From Pseudomonadota bacterium (GTDB taxonomy: Bacteria; Desulfobacterota; Binatia; Binatales; Binataceae): a DNA stretch of 64,000 bases. Below, piece by piece: positions 28,714 to 37,853 of the stretch (the stretch's first letter is position 1; each line of letters opens with the position of its first letter). The DNA is taken from the NCBI GenBank assembly GCA_021324455.1, contig JAJPJA010000031.1:124001-188000 (forward strand), given 5' to 3'. The notes under the pieces are model-generated. The model was not told where the DNA came from, ran no database searches, and saw only the letters and a list, made by a program, of their open reading frames with translations. A program made the translations under genes and the position numbers.

Positions 28714-29982
28714 TCAGATTATCCCACCCTGCCGCAGCTCTGCCCGCTGCGCCGGCGACATTCCCAGCAGCGTGCCGTACACGTAATCGTTATCCTGGCC
28801 GTAGCAGGGGGCGGCCCGCCCCAGTGGACCGCCCTGGTCCACCTCCGCGTTGGCGAAATGAAAGGGGATATTCTTTACCGGCCAGGTTCCCATCTCGGGA
28901 TGCGGCAGCGGAATCAACCAGTTCAGATGGCGCAGTTGAGGATCGCGTTCGACCCGGTCCTCGGCCGTCTGACACACTCCGGCCGCCACTCCCGCCTTCT
29001 GCAATCTCTCCTGCAGCGCGAAGGGATCCTGCCCCGCGGTCCACGCGCCCAGCAGACGATCGAGTTCGTCCTGATTGGCCACGCGCGCCGCCATCGTGGC
29101 GAAGCGTGGCTCCGCGGCCCAGGCCGGGTCGCCGATCTCGGTTTTGAGCGCGCGCCATTCCTCTTCATTCGTGATCGCGATCGCAATCCATCGGTCCTCG
29201 CCCGCGCATCGATAGACGCCGTGCGGGGCGGCCGGTTTTGCGATTGCGCGATTGCCGCTGCGCTGCCAATGCCGGCCGTTGACCGCGTAATCCAAAACCG
29301 CGGTGCCGGTCAGGTAGATCGACGGTTCAAGCTGCGAGCCGTCGATGTACTGGCCCTTGCCGGTGCGCTTTTTGTGATAGACCGCCAGCAGCATCATGAT
29401 CGCGCAGTAATAGGCGCCGCTCCAATCCATATAGGAGTAGCCCCATCCGGCGGGCGGATACGGCGAGGGCAGCCCCGATTGCTCGGTCAGCCCCGATATC
29501 GCCTGCGCCACCGGCCCGTAGGAACCGAACCCCGAGTAAACCCCCTTGTAGCCCCATCCCGATTGCTGCAGGTAGATGATGTCGGGCTTGATCGATTTCA
29601 ACACCTCGTAGCCGAGCCCCCAGTTGCGCATGGTTTCCGACGTGAACGAATCGACCACAACGTCGGCGATCGCGACCAGGCGCTTGAAAATCTCGCGTCC
29701 TTCCGGACGCGTCATGTTAAGGCTGATGGCGCGTTTGCCCGAATTGATGTCGTTGTAGATGCCGGATCGATTCACGTTGGCGGGCGGGTCAGTGGGGCCG
29801 CGCGGCTTGCTCTGGTCCGGTTCGGGCCCTGCAAACGGCCCCGCCAGGCGCAGCGTGTCGAGCCGATCGCGCCATTCGATCCGGATCGCTTCGGCGCCGA
29901 GCGCGTCAAGCAGACGCGGTCCGCCGCCGCCGGCCAAAACCCAGGTCAGGTCCAGTATGCGCACTCCCTCAAGCGGCCTCAT
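28714..29982 (-). CDS. CaiB/BaiF family III CoA-transferase, active-type
   Basis: This 422-residue protein transfers CoA between organic acids. It has PLEGVRILDLTWVLAG at the N-terminus, GKRAISLNM and the family segment with Asp186 (SYMDWSGA) exactly 21 residues before TGKGQ, the position of the catalytic Asp in this family. ATG 29982 has a GGAGGAG site. It lies 26 bases after a second CaiB gene on the same strand that lacks the Asp, so the two may form a heterodimer. Its C-terminal half closely resembles the C-terminal half of the fused protein at 55143-57584 (both contain NEEEWR and LQ-x-AGVAA). Confidence 0.9.
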   Translation of the reverse strand: MRPLEGVRILDLTWVLAGGGGPRLLDALGAEAIRIEWRDRLDTLRLAGPFAGPEPDQSKPRGPTDPPANVNRSGIYNDINSGKRAISLNMTRPEGREIFKRLVAIADVVVDSFTSETMRNWGLGYEVLKSIKPDIIYLQQSGWGYKGVYSGFGSYGPVAQAISGLTEQSGLPSPYPPAGWGYSYMDWSGAYYCAIMMLLAVYHKKRTGKGQYIDGSQLEPSIYLTGTAVLDYAVNGRHWQRSGNRAIAKPAAPHGVYRCAGEDRWIAIAITNEEEWRALKTEIGDPAWAAEPRFATMAARVANQDELDRLLGAWTAGQDPFALQERLQKAGVAAGVCQTAEDRVERDPQLRHLNWLIPLPHPEMGTWPVKNIPFHFANAEVDQGGPLGRAAPCYGQDNDYVYGTLLGMSPAQRAELRQGGII

Positions 29983-30008
29983 GCGGTCTCCTCCGTGAAG
30001 TTGCGGGC

Positions 30009-31253
30009 TCAAATGACTCTCTTGCGCGCCAGTTCCTCGACCTGCGAATCGCTCAGCCCCAGGCGTGCGTAAATCTCCCGGTTGTGCTCACCCACCAGCG
30101 GCGCGCGCGGTCCGGTGCGCCACGGGCATTGCTCCGCCAGCGTCGGCGCGCCGACATAATCGAAGGTCTCGCCCAGTTCCGGATGCTCGACTTTGGCGAA
30201 CGTCTGCCGCATCCGCCAATGCTCGTCGGCCAAATTCTCTTCGGGCAGCCTGATTGCCGCCCATGAGATGCGCTTGCGCATTGCTTCCTTCCACAGTTGC
30301 TCGAAGCCGAAAGCTCCCATGCATTGGGTGAGCGCGCGATTGAGGGCGGCGTTGAATTCGGGTCCGCGGCGGCTGGCCGGCTCGGCGAATTTCTCCGTCA
30401 ACTCGCCGCCGAATCCCTTTTGCTTGAGGAAGTCGATCAATGCGGCGCTCTCGCGCGGCGTGATCCCGATCAGCAGCATCGCGTAGCGCCCGTCGGCGGT
30501 CTGGAACTGAGCCTGCGGGCTGATGCGCTGCACGGCGTGACGTCCGGTCTGCCGGAACACCGGCTTTTTGCTGTAAATCCAGATCGGAACGTCGACTTCG
30601 GTTGAGACCGCGATTGCCTGATGAATCGGCAGATCGATCATCTCGCCCTGGCCGGTGGTTTCGCGGCCAATCAGCGCGCCCACCGCGCCGATGAAGGCCT
30701 GATTGCAGGCGATCTGATACGCATGCCACATCTGCGGCGCGATCGGCGGCGTATCGTAGGTTCCGTCAGGCCTGGGGTCGTAGCCGCAGCACATCATCGG
30801 TCCGCCCAGCGCCAGATGCACCAAATCGGTGGCCTTGTAATCGCGCCATGGCCCGCTGCGTCCAAACGGCGTGATGACCAGGTAGATGAGCCGTGGATTG
30901 AGCTTTTGCAGCGCGCTCCAGTCCAGGCCGAGCCCGCTCAAGGTGTCCAGCGGCAGGCTGTCGATCAGTACATCGGTCGCGGCGATCAGCTTTTCCAGCA
31001 TCGGTTTGGCTTCGGGCGCCGCGATATCCAGCGTCGCGCCGCGCTTGCCGACATTGTAATGCCAGAAGTAGAGGCTGCGCTCCGGGTTGGGCTGATCGTG
31101 ATAGAAGGGAGCGTTAAGCCGCGTTGGGGCGCCGCCGGGCGGCTCGATTTTGATCACCTCGGCGCCGGCGCCGGCGAACAGCTTGCCGCAAAATTCCCCC
31201 TTCTCATCCCCCAGTTCCAGCACCTTGACGTCGGACAGAAACGCGTCGGCCAT
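30009..31253 (-). CDS. CaiB/BaiF-like CoA-transferase lacking the catalytic Asp
   Basis: The 414-residue protein has the family fold signatures AGAGAEVIKIEPP, GKRGATLDI and ETTGQGEMIDLPIHQA. At the position 21 residues before TGQG, where active members have Asp, it has Tyr179. It is probably a non-catalytic or altered subunit. ATG 31253 is chosen because of a GAGGTGA site eight bases upstream; a GTG four codons earlier is the alternative. The active-type gene follows after 26 bases. The variant-then-active order is the same as in the fused protein at 55143-57584. Confidence 0.85.
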   Translation of the reverse strand: MADAFLSDVKVLELGDEKGEFCGKLFAGAGAEVIKIEPPGGAPTRLNAPFYHDQPNPERSLYFWHYNVGKRGATLDIAAPEAKPMLEKLIAATDVLIDSLPLDTLSGLGLDWSALQKLNPRLIYLVITPFGRSGPWRDYKATDLVHLALGGPMMCCGYDPRPDGTYDTPPIAPQMWHAYQIACNQAFIGAVGALIGRETTGQGEMIDLPIHQAIAVSTEVDVPIWIYSKKPVFRQTGRHAVQRISPQAQFQTADGRYAMLLIGITPRESAALIDFLKQKGFGGELTEKFAEPASRRGPEFNAALNRALTQCMGAFGFEQLWKEAMRKRISWAAIRLPEENLADEHWRMRQTFAKVEHPELGETFDYVGAPTLAEQCPWRTGPRAPLVGEHNREIYARLGLSDSQVEELARKRVI

Positions 31254-31357
31254 TGGGTCCGTCACCTCGCATCAAAATCGCACCCGCGCATCGCGATTGC
31301 CCGCACAGTACCACAGCTTGCGCAGGATGGGTAATTTTCGCGCATGTGCGGACGGCA

Positions 31358-31384
31358 TTGACACGGTAGGGCGCGTCGTAAAAA
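31358..31384 (+). promoter_or_regulatory. Possible promoter for the HPP-type gene
   Basis: A perfect TTGACA (31358-31363) is followed 15 bases later by TAAAAA (31379-31384). The spacing is short, so support is limited, but it faces the membrane protein gene starting at 31404. Confidence 0.35.
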
Positions 31385-31403
31385 TTCGCTGCAGGTCTGA
31401 CAC

Positions 31404-32402
31404 ATGGAACCGGCCGCATGGTACGAACTGGAAGCGGAGCCCGCCGCGGGACTGCGCGGACGCGAGCTGTTCGCGGCCGCCGCCGCGGCCGCGGCTTACG
31501 TGGCGGCGATTGCGGCCGTCGCCGGAGCCAGCGGCGCTTTCTACATTATGTTTCCCGAACTGGGCGCGCTGGCCTACGACGTGTTCGGCCGTCCGCGCGG
31601 CCGCTGGAGCAACGCGCCGATTCATCTGGCCACCACCGCGGTGATTACCGCAGTCATCGGCATCCTGATCACCCGCGCGCTGCCCTACGGCTTCATCTCC
31701 GTGCTGCTGAACGTGGGCGGCGCGCTGGCGGTAATCCTCGCGCTGGGCTCCCCGATCGCGCCGGCGATCTCCGCCGGCCTGCTGCCGCTGGTGCTGGGAG
31801 TGAAAAGCTGGGGCTATCCGCCCGGCATCCTGTTCGGCACCGTGCTGCTGGCGGCGTTGTCGGTTGCGTGGCGCGGGCTGATGCTGAGAGAGACCGGCGG
31901 CGCCGCGCGCAAAATCAGTCCGTCCGCTGCGCCGGCTCCGCGCGGATTGTTCTGGGTTGCGGCATATTTCGCCTTTCTGATTAGTGCCGTGGCGATGGTC
32001 AGATTGACCGGGCTGCGATTCATATTGTTCCCGCCGCTGGCCGTGATCGGATTCGAGATGTTCGGCCACACCGAATCCTGCGCCTGGGCGGACCAGCCGT
32101 TTCGGCTGCCGCTGGTATGTTTGCTGACGGCGGCGGGCGGCCTGGCGTTTCATCATCTGCTGGGCGTGACCTGGCTTACGGCGGGGTTGAGCATGGCGTG
32201 GGGGATGGCGGTGTTGCAGGCCTTGCGCGTGCACGTGCCGCCGGCTTTGGCGGTCGCACTGTTGCCGATGGTAATGGAAGCGCCCACGCTGTGGTACCCT
32301 TGCTCAGTCGCGATGGGCACGCTCGCGCTGACGCTGTGGTTCTGGTACTGCCGCGATCGCCTCGAGCGCGGACAAAACCATCGCGCCGGCGCGGCCGCTT
32401 GA
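31404..32402 (+). CDS. HPP-family-like integral membrane protein with internal duplication
   Basis: This 332-residue protein has about ten transmembrane segments in two similar halves. Each half has an F-P-x-L-x-x-x-x-x-x-x-F-G signature: FPELGALAYDVFGRPRGRWS near residue 50 and FPPLAVIGFEMFGHTESCAWADQP near 210. This resembles the HPP membrane family, a few members of which are linked to nitrite transport in chloroplasts and cyanobacteria. It diverges from the CoA-transferase pair and precedes another CoA-transferase. Transport is likely but the substrate is unknown. Confidence 0.65.
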   Translation: MEPAAWYELEAEPAAGLRGRELFAAAAAAAAYVAAIAAVAGASGAFYIMFPELGALAYDVFGRPRGRWSNAPIHLATTAVITAVIGILITRALPYGFISVLLNVGGALAVILALGSPIAPAISAGLLPLVLGVKSWGYPPGILFGTVLLAALSVAWRGLMLRETGGAARKISPSAAPAPRGLFWVAAYFAFLISAVAMVRLTGLRFILFPPLAVIGFEMFGHTESCAWADQPFRLPLVCLLTAAGGLAFHHLLGVTWLTAGLSMAWGMAVLQALRVHVPPALAVALLPMVMEAPTLWYPCSVAMGTLALTLWFWYCRDRLERGQNHRAGAAA

Positions 32403-32530
32403 ATTGAGGTTTGCGCCGCGGCGTTGAGAAGTGAGAAAACATAAATGGACCGCGTCGAGATGCGAGCACAATGTTCGGCTGCTGCCGCGATGCCGGCGTG
32501 CTCACAATTGCATGTGCGGAGGTTTTTGTG

Positions 32531-33778
32531 ATGGCTAATGCGCCGATGCTGACCGGGTACCGGGTTCTGGACATCACCCAATTCGTGGCCGGCCCCACCT
32601 GTTGCCGAATTCTGGGCGAAATGGGCGCCGAGGTCGTAAAACTGGAGTTGGCGCCCTTCGGCGACCGCACGCGCGCCGCCGGCTTCAAGCCGATGGACCC
32701 CAAATACGCCAAAATCTCCCAAAGCACCCAGTTCTTTCAGCACAACCACTGCAAACGCAGCCTCGCGATGGACATGAAGAATCCGCGCGCGCTCGAACTG
32801 GTCAAGGCGATGCTGCCGAAGTTCGACGTGCTGGTGGAGAACTTCGCTCCCGGCGTCATCGATCGGCTGGGACTGGGCTACGACGTGGTCAGGCAAATCA
32901 ACCCGAAGATCATCATGTGCTCGATCTCGGTATGCGGCCAGACGGGTCCGCTGCGCAACAAACCCGGCTACGACTATATCGGACAGGCCTACGCCGGCAT
33001 CACGGATCAGATCGGCGAGCCGGACCGCGCGCCCTCGCAGTTGACCATGGCGGCGGGCGACATCTCAACCGGAGTGGCGGCCGCGATGGCGGTCGGGTTC
33101 GCTCTGCTGCATCGCGAACGCACCGGCGAGGGTCAGTACCTCGACGCGTCGATTACGGATACCTACTTCCATTGGCATCACGAATTTCTGCCCAAGGTAT
33201 CGCTGCGCGGTCCGGCCGCGGTGCCCAAACGCAACGGCTCGCAGCATCCGGGCGGCGGTCCGGCGGGGATTTTCCGCTATCGCGACGACCAGTACGTCTA
33301 TGTCACCGTACTGCCGCATCAGTGGCCCCAGTTCGTCAAGGCGATCGGGATGCCGGAGCTGGCCGGCGATCCGCGTTTTCGCAACGCGCACACGCGGCGC
33401 GACAACAACGACGCGCTCAAGCAAATCCTGGAAGAATGGCTGGGCAGGTTTCCCACGCGCGAGGCGGCGCTGGCGGCGCTGGAGAAGGAACGCGTCCCCT
33501 GCGCTCCGGTGCTGAGCCTGTATGAATCCGCCAACCATCCGCATCTGCGCGAGCGCAAAACCGCGCGCCGGGTAAAAGACAGATTGATCGGCGAATTCGA
33601 CATCCCCGGGATGCCGGTGAAGTTCTCCGCCTGGCCCGACCGCACCGACGTCAAGGCCGACCTGCTGGGCGAGAGCAACGCCGCGATCCTGCGCGAATAC
33701 CTCAACCTGTCCGAGGCCGAAATCGCCCAGCTATACCGGGACAAGGTCCTGGTGCGCGACCCGATCCTGAACGACTGA
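32531..33778 (+). CDS. CaiB/BaiF family III CoA-transferase
   Basis: This 415-residue enzyme has LTGYRVLDITQFVAGPTCCRILGEMGAEVVKLE at the start and the catalytic-position Asp in AAGDISTGVAA, 21 residues before TGEGQYLD. It fits single-gene, homodimeric members such as formyl- or succinyl-CoA transferases. ATG 32531 has a GGAGG site; the frame is open 20 codons further upstream without one. The 128 bases before it hold no gene. A 3-hydroxyisobutyrate-dehydrogenase-like gene follows after 79 bases on the same strand. Confidence 0.92.
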   Translation: MANAPMLTGYRVLDITQFVAGPTCCRILGEMGAEVVKLELAPFGDRTRAAGFKPMDPKYAKISQSTQFFQHNHCKRSLAMDMKNPRALELVKAMLPKFDVLVENFAPGVIDRLGLGYDVVRQINPKIIMCSISVCGQTGPLRNKPGYDYIGQAYAGITDQIGEPDRAPSQLTMAAGDISTGVAAAMAVGFALLHRERTGEGQYLDASITDTYFHWHHEFLPKVSLRGPAAVPKRNGSQHPGGGPAGIFRYRDDQYVYVTVLPHQWPQFVKAIGMPELAGDPRFRNAHTRRDNNDALKQILEEWLGRFPTREAALAALEKERVPCAPVLSLYESANHPHLRERKTARRVKDRLIGEFDIPGMPVKFSAWPDRTDVKADLLGESNAAILREYLNLSEAEIAQLYRDKVLVRDPILND

Positions 33779-33857
33779 GGGTGGGACTGGAACCAAAGGC
33801 GATGGATCGCAGGCGGTTGCAGGATATACGCTCAAAAGTGGATATCAGGAGTACTGC

Positions 33858-34724
33858 ATGCAAATCGCCTGGATAGGAACCGGAATAATGGGTGCGCCGA
33901 TGGCGCGGCGGCTGCTTCGCGCCGGCCATCAGGTCACCGCCTTTAATCGCACCCGCGCCAGGGCGCAGGCGCTGGCCGCCGACGGCGCCGCCGTGGCCGA
34001 TTCTCCCGCGCAGGCCGCGCGCGCCGCCGAGGTGGTTTTTACGATGGTGCCCGATACGCCCGACGTCGAGCAGGTGGTCGATCAGATCGCACCCGTGCTG
34101 AAGCAGGGCACGCTCGTGATCGACATGAGCACCATCGCGCCGGCCTCCGCCAGGCGCCTCGCGCAGCGTGTGGCGGAGAAGAAAGCTGACTTCCTCGACG
34201 CGCCCGTGTCAGGCGGCGAGCCGGGCGCGATCGAAGGCACGCTGACCATAATGGTGGGCGGCGAGCGCGAGGCATTCGAACGCGCCCGTCCGCTGCTCGA
34301 TCAGCTTGGCCAACGCATCACGTATATGGGAGGAGCAGGAAGCGGGCAGATGACCAAGCTGGTCAACCAGATCGCGGTGGCGGTCAACCTTGAAGCCGCC
34401 GTGGAGGCGATGCTGCTGGCGACGCGCGGCGGACTGGATCCGGCGCTGGTGCTCGAAGCGATCGGCGCAGGCGCGGCGGGGTCATGGCAGTTGAACAATT
34501 TGGGGCCGAAGATAATCGCGCGCGATTACCGCCCCGGCTTCCTGATCAAGCTGCTGCGCAAGGACCTGCGCCTGTTGAACGAAGCGGCGCGCGAAACCAC
34601 AACTCCCCTGCCCGCACTGTCGCTGGTAACCGCGCTGTTGGAGGCCGCGTCGGCGCAGGGCCATGACGCCGACGGTACCCAGGCGTTGGCGGCGGTGCTG
34701 GCCGCGATGGCCGGGGCGAGATAG
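33858..34724 (+). CDS. NAD(P)-dependent beta-hydroxyacid dehydrogenase (3-hydroxyisobutyrate dehydrogenase family)
   Basis: The 288-residue enzyme has the Rossmann motif IGTGIMGAPMA (6-16), the substrate loop DAPVSGGEPGA (114-124) and the catalytic Lys167 in GSGQMTKLVNQ. These are the hallmarks of the family that includes tartronate semialdehyde reductase and 3-hydroxyisobutyrate dehydrogenase. A GGAG site precedes ATG 33858. It is downstream of a CoA-transferase and converges with an LLM oxidoreductase. The specific hydroxyacid is not predictable. Confidence 0.88.
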   Translation: MQIAWIGTGIMGAPMARRLLRAGHQVTAFNRTRARAQALAADGAAVADSPAQAARAAEVVFTMVPDTPDVEQVVDQIAPVLKQGTLVIDMSTIAPASARRLAQRVAEKKADFLDAPVSGGEPGAIEGTLTIMVGGEREAFERARPLLDQLGQRITYMGGAGSGQMTKLVNQIAVAVNLEAAVEAMLLATRGGLDPALVLEAIGAGAAGSWQLNNLGPKIIARDYRPGFLIKLLRKDLRLLNEAARETTTPLPALSLVTALLEAASAQGHDADGTQALAAVLAAMAGAR

Positions 34725-34741
34725 TTTCTCTGGCGCTCCAA

Positions 34742-35710
34742 TCAGGAAAAGGCCTGCAGCACAGCGCGCACGCCGCGATCGTAGTTGCCGTCGATCGGCA
34801 CCGGATAGAGCAGGACGTACGCCGCTCCCGCGCGCTCGAATTCCTCCAGCTTGCGCCTGCATTCCTGCGCGCTGCCCATCGCGGCCACCTCCTCCGCCAT
34901 CGCGTCGGTCACCGCGGCCGCGGCGCCGGCCATGTCTCCTTTGGCCGCCGCCGCCATCATGCCCTCGGCTTCCCTGGTGAATCCCTGGCGCACGAACAGG
35001 CGGTTGTAGAACGGCAGCGAACCATACCTCGCAATAGTGGCCTTGACCGACTTGAGCGCGACGGCGCGGTCCTCGCATACGCAGCAATGCATTATCAGTG
35101 CGATTGAGACATCTTTGGGACTGCGGCCGGCGCGCTGAGCGCCGCGGCCAATCCCGTCCACCACTTCTTTGAGACCGCGCGGGCAGTAGTTGAGCGGCAG
35201 ACTGCCGTCGGCCACCTCACCGGTCAGCTCGATACTGCGCGGCGAGATGCCAGCGATATAGACAGCGATCTTTCCTTCGGCTTTGGGCGGCGTGAAACCC
35301 ACCCGGTTGAGCATCGCCTCGCCGGCAAACGCCTTGCGCAATGCCGCAACGCATTCGCGCATCGCGGTCACCGGCTTGTCCATCGCGATACCGTATGCGG
35401 CGTTGACCGGCTGATGGCTGGTGCCAAGCCCCAGCAGCAGACGGCCGGGCGCCAGCGCGTCAACCACCATCGCATGGCCGGCCAGCAGGGCGGGATGGCG
35501 CGTGTAGATGTTCGCGATGCCGGTGCCGACGTGAATCCGATTGGTAACCGAGGCGATATGCTGGGCGACGGCAATCGCATCGATGGCGGGGCCCTCCGTC
35601 ACCAGGAAGCTGCGCAGACCGATCCGCTCAGCGGTCCTGGCGTACTCCGAAACCCGGTTCAACTGCTCCTTGCCGTTGCCGCTCATTACCAGCATTCCTG
35701 GCGTCTGCAT
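34742..35710 (-). CDS. LLM-class (luciferase-like) oxidoreductase, possibly F420-dependent
   Basis: This 322-residue TIM-barrel protein has RIGLRSFLVTE, RIHVGTGIANIYTRHPALLAGHAMVVDALAPGRLLLGLGTSH and a KAFAGE segment typical of the F420/FMN luciferase-like superfamily. Cofactor identity cannot be fixed by eye. It is the last gene of a minus-strand run that also holds a CoA-transferase (36423-37688) and a secreted protein (35750-36412). A GGGAGG site precedes ATG 35710. Confidence 0.85.
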   Translation of the reverse strand: MQTPGMLVMSGNGKEQLNRVSEYARTAERIGLRSFLVTEGPAIDAIAVAQHIASVTNRIHVGTGIANIYTRHPALLAGHAMVVDALAPGRLLLGLGTSHQPVNAAYGIAMDKPVTAMRECVAALRKAFAGEAMLNRVGFTPPKAEGKIAVYIAGISPRSIELTGEVADGSLPLNYCPRGLKEVVDGIGRGAQRAGRSPKDVSIALIMHCCVCEDRAVALKSVKATIARYGSLPFYNRLFVRQGFTREAEGMMAAAAKGDMAGAAAAVTDAMAEEVAAMGSAQECRRKLEEFERAGAAYVLLYPVPIDGNYDRGVRAVLQAFS

Positions 35711-35749
35711 CGTGTGGTTCCTCCCGGGGGTTGAGGGTGAGGCGGCGCG

Positions 35750-36412
35750 TCATCGCGCGGCGGGCACGACAAAGACTCCGCGCGCGCGGTCCCATTTCAA
35801 TATGACATCCCGGATCGCGGCGCGGGTGGCCGCCGTCATCTGCTCTTCGGTTTCGTATCCGTACCACGGTTTGAGAGTCAAAGCTGTGCCGGCCCGCGCC
35901 GGAACATAGTTGATCATGGGATCGATTCCGCTGATCGCTTTGGGCATCGCATGGCCCGGCTTGATGAAGCGCGCGGCGCCGACGCGGGGCAGCACCTGCC
36001 GCGCCGGCACAGGGATGAGTCCGTTCGGACCGGGAACAAACAGCTGCACCGCGAAGTCGCATCCGTCAGCGCAATCCGAGCTGCCAACCAAAATCAGGCT
36101 GGACCCGTCAGCCTTGCGGTAAAGCGCGATGGTCAGGGTCTGATCGGTGCCGGAACCGTCGTATATCTGCACAAAGCCGTTGCGCCGGTCGATTATCACG
36201 GTACGCGACGGCGCGGGCTCGAGCAGCCGGTTGGCGCCGATATGACTGGCGGCGGCGTTGCGCAAAAACTCCAGTGAACCCGAGTCCGCGCCATGCTGCG
36301 CGTAATACATACTGAAGTAATCCGTGATATTCGGCTTCACGTCCGCCTTCAGCGGCATCGCGGCGGCGAGGCAGATTAGCGCCGCTGTCCAGCTTGTGTA
36401 TTGCGCGCGCAT
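35750..36412 (-). CDS. Secreted protein of unknown function
   Basis: The 220-residue product starts with a signal peptide (MRAQYTSWTAALICLAAAMPLKA). The mature part has one close Cys pair (SSDCADGCDF) that could form a disulfide in the periplasm, and no recognised domain. ATG 36412 has a GAAGAGG site and lies 10 bases after the upstream CoA-transferase stop, so it is probably co-transcribed. The presence of a periplasmic protein between two cytoplasmic catabolic enzymes is unexpected. No function is proposed. Confidence 0.75.
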   Translation of the reverse strand: MRAQYTSWTAALICLAAAMPLKADVKPNITDYFSMYYAQHGADSGSLEFLRNAAASHIGANRLLEPAPSRTVIIDRRNGFVQIYDGSGTDQTLTIALYRKADGSSLILVGSSDCADGCDFAVQLFVPGPNGLIPVPARQVLPRVGAARFIKPGHAMPKAISGIDPMINYVPARAGTALTLKPWYGYETEEQMTAATRAAIRDVILKWDRARGVFVVPAAR

Positions 36413-36422
36413 CGAGCCTCTT

Positions 36423-37688
36423 CTAGATCACGCCGTCGCGGGCAAGCGCATCGAGCTCTTGCGCGCTCAGTCCCAGCAGTTCGCCGTAGACCAGAGAATT
36501 ATCCTGACCCAGCGCGGGAGAGCCGCGCCAGATTTTGCCCGGCGTGGCCGAGAGTTTCGGGGCAATACCGGTGCCGCGCACCCTGCCCGCCTCCTCGTCT
36601 TCCCATTCGATATGCAGACCGCGCGCGCGATAATGGGGATTGTCCGCCATGTCCTTGCTCGACATCACCTTGGCGCACGGGATACTCAAATCGCGCATCA
36701 CGGCCAGCACCTCTTCGGAGGTATGGTCGGCGACCCAGGCGCGGAACAGCGCGTCGAATTCCCATCCCTCGGGGGTATCCACTTTGTAGGTGATGCCTTT
36801 CCATTTGTCGGCGGATGGATCGAGTCCCAACAGGCGGCAGATTTTATCGCCATGCGCGGGCAGCGCCGCCGCCACCATCAGCCATCCGTCGCGCGAATGA
36901 AACGTGTCCAGCGGCGCAATCGCCGTGGCGCGATTGCCGACGCGCTCGCGCACCAGCCCGGTGGCGAAATATTCCAGCATGGTAGGACCCAGGATTTTGT
37001 GGATTACCTCGAACATCGCCACATCAACCGACTGCCCGCGGCCGGTGGCCCGCGCGTTCATGATGCAGGCCAGCGTCGCCGACAGCGCGCAAAAGGCGCT
37101 GATGTAATCCGCGGTCCACGGCTGCGCGCGTATCGGCGGGTCAGGATCGGGAAAGCCCGCCTGGTACATCATGCCGCCGAATGCCTGCGCGGTCGAATCC
37201 ACGCATGCGCGCGGCACATAGTCGGGGTCGCCGGCGTGGCCGTAGCCGGAGATATGGGTGATGACAAGGCGCGGATTGGCCTTGAGAATGGTGTCGTCGT
37301 CCAGACCCCAGCGCGCAAAGGTGCCCGGCTTGGAAGATTCGATCCAGGCGTCGGCCTCGCACAGCAGTTTGAGGAAAAGGTCGCGGCCGCGCGGCTGGGA
37401 CGGGTCCAGGGTCACGCCCAGCATGTTGCGCCGCTCCTGAATCCAGTTGGTGGTGACCCCGGGCTTGGACTTGTCCTTGTTGGGCAGCCTGATTCCGGCC
37501 AAACGGTACGGATCGCCCTCGCCGGCGCGCTCGACATGGATCACCTCGGCGCCCCATTCGGCGGCGATTTCGCAGGCGAATGGGCCCGCGATGAAGACCC
37601 CCGAAGAGATGATCCTGATTCCCTGGAGCGGGCCGAATTTTTCCGCAATGAGTGATTTTCTGCCGCTGAGAGTTGTGTTGTCGCTCAC
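36423..37688 (-). CDS. CaiB/BaiF family III CoA-transferase
   Basis: This 421-residue enzyme has PLQGIRIISSGVFIAGPFACEIAAEWGAEVIHVE and the catalytic-position Asp in WTADYISAF, 21 residues before TGRGQSVDV. The general pattern is close to the carnitine CoA-transferase CaiB, but the substrate is not assigned. The GTG start at 37688 has no strong ribosome-binding site. It is first in a three-gene run with the secreted protein and the LLM enzyme. Confidence 0.9.
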   Translation of the reverse strand: MSDNTTLSGRKSLIAEKFGPLQGIRIISSGVFIAGPFACEIAAEWGAEVIHVERAGEGDPYRLAGIRLPNKDKSKPGVTTNWIQERRNMLGVTLDPSQPRGRDLFLKLLCEADAWIESSKPGTFARWGLDDDTILKANPRLVITHISGYGHAGDPDYVPRACVDSTAQAFGGMMYQAGFPDPDPPIRAQPWTADYISAFCALSATLACIMNARATGRGQSVDVAMFEVIHKILGPTMLEYFATGLVRERVGNRATAIAPLDTFHSRDGWLMVAAALPAHGDKICRLLGLDPSADKWKGITYKVDTPEGWEFDALFRAWVADHTSEEVLAVMRDLSIPCAKVMSSKDMADNPHYRARGLHIEWEDEEAGRVRGTGIAPKLSATPGKIWRGSPALGQDNSLVYGELLGLSAQELDALARDGVI

Positions 37689-37805
37689 TGCCAGAAAATA
37701 GACCCGCCCCGCCCCCCGCTCAAGCTCCCCCCTGAAATGGCAAGACCAGCCCGCAAGCCTGTGACCGCTTTTTCTACATCGATTCCAGGGCGAGGGGGCG
37801 ATGCG

Positions 37806-37835
37806 AAAAAAAAGGGGCCGCGGCCCGGCCCCTTT
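37806..37835 (-). terminator. Rho-independent terminator of the TetR/amidohydrolase operon
   Basis: On the minus strand AAAGGGGCC and GGCCCCTTT form a 9-bp stem around a 7-base loop and are followed by a run of T residues (A-run 37806-37813 on the plus strand). It lies 18 bases after the amidohydrolase stop codon. Confidence 0.85.
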
Positions 37836-37853
37836 GACTTCGACCTGCGTCCA

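Noticed and set aside
28687-30072. 461-codon plus-strand frame opposite the CoA-transferase
   Set aside because: No domain, no ribosome-binding site, and its composition is the complement of a clear CaiB gene.
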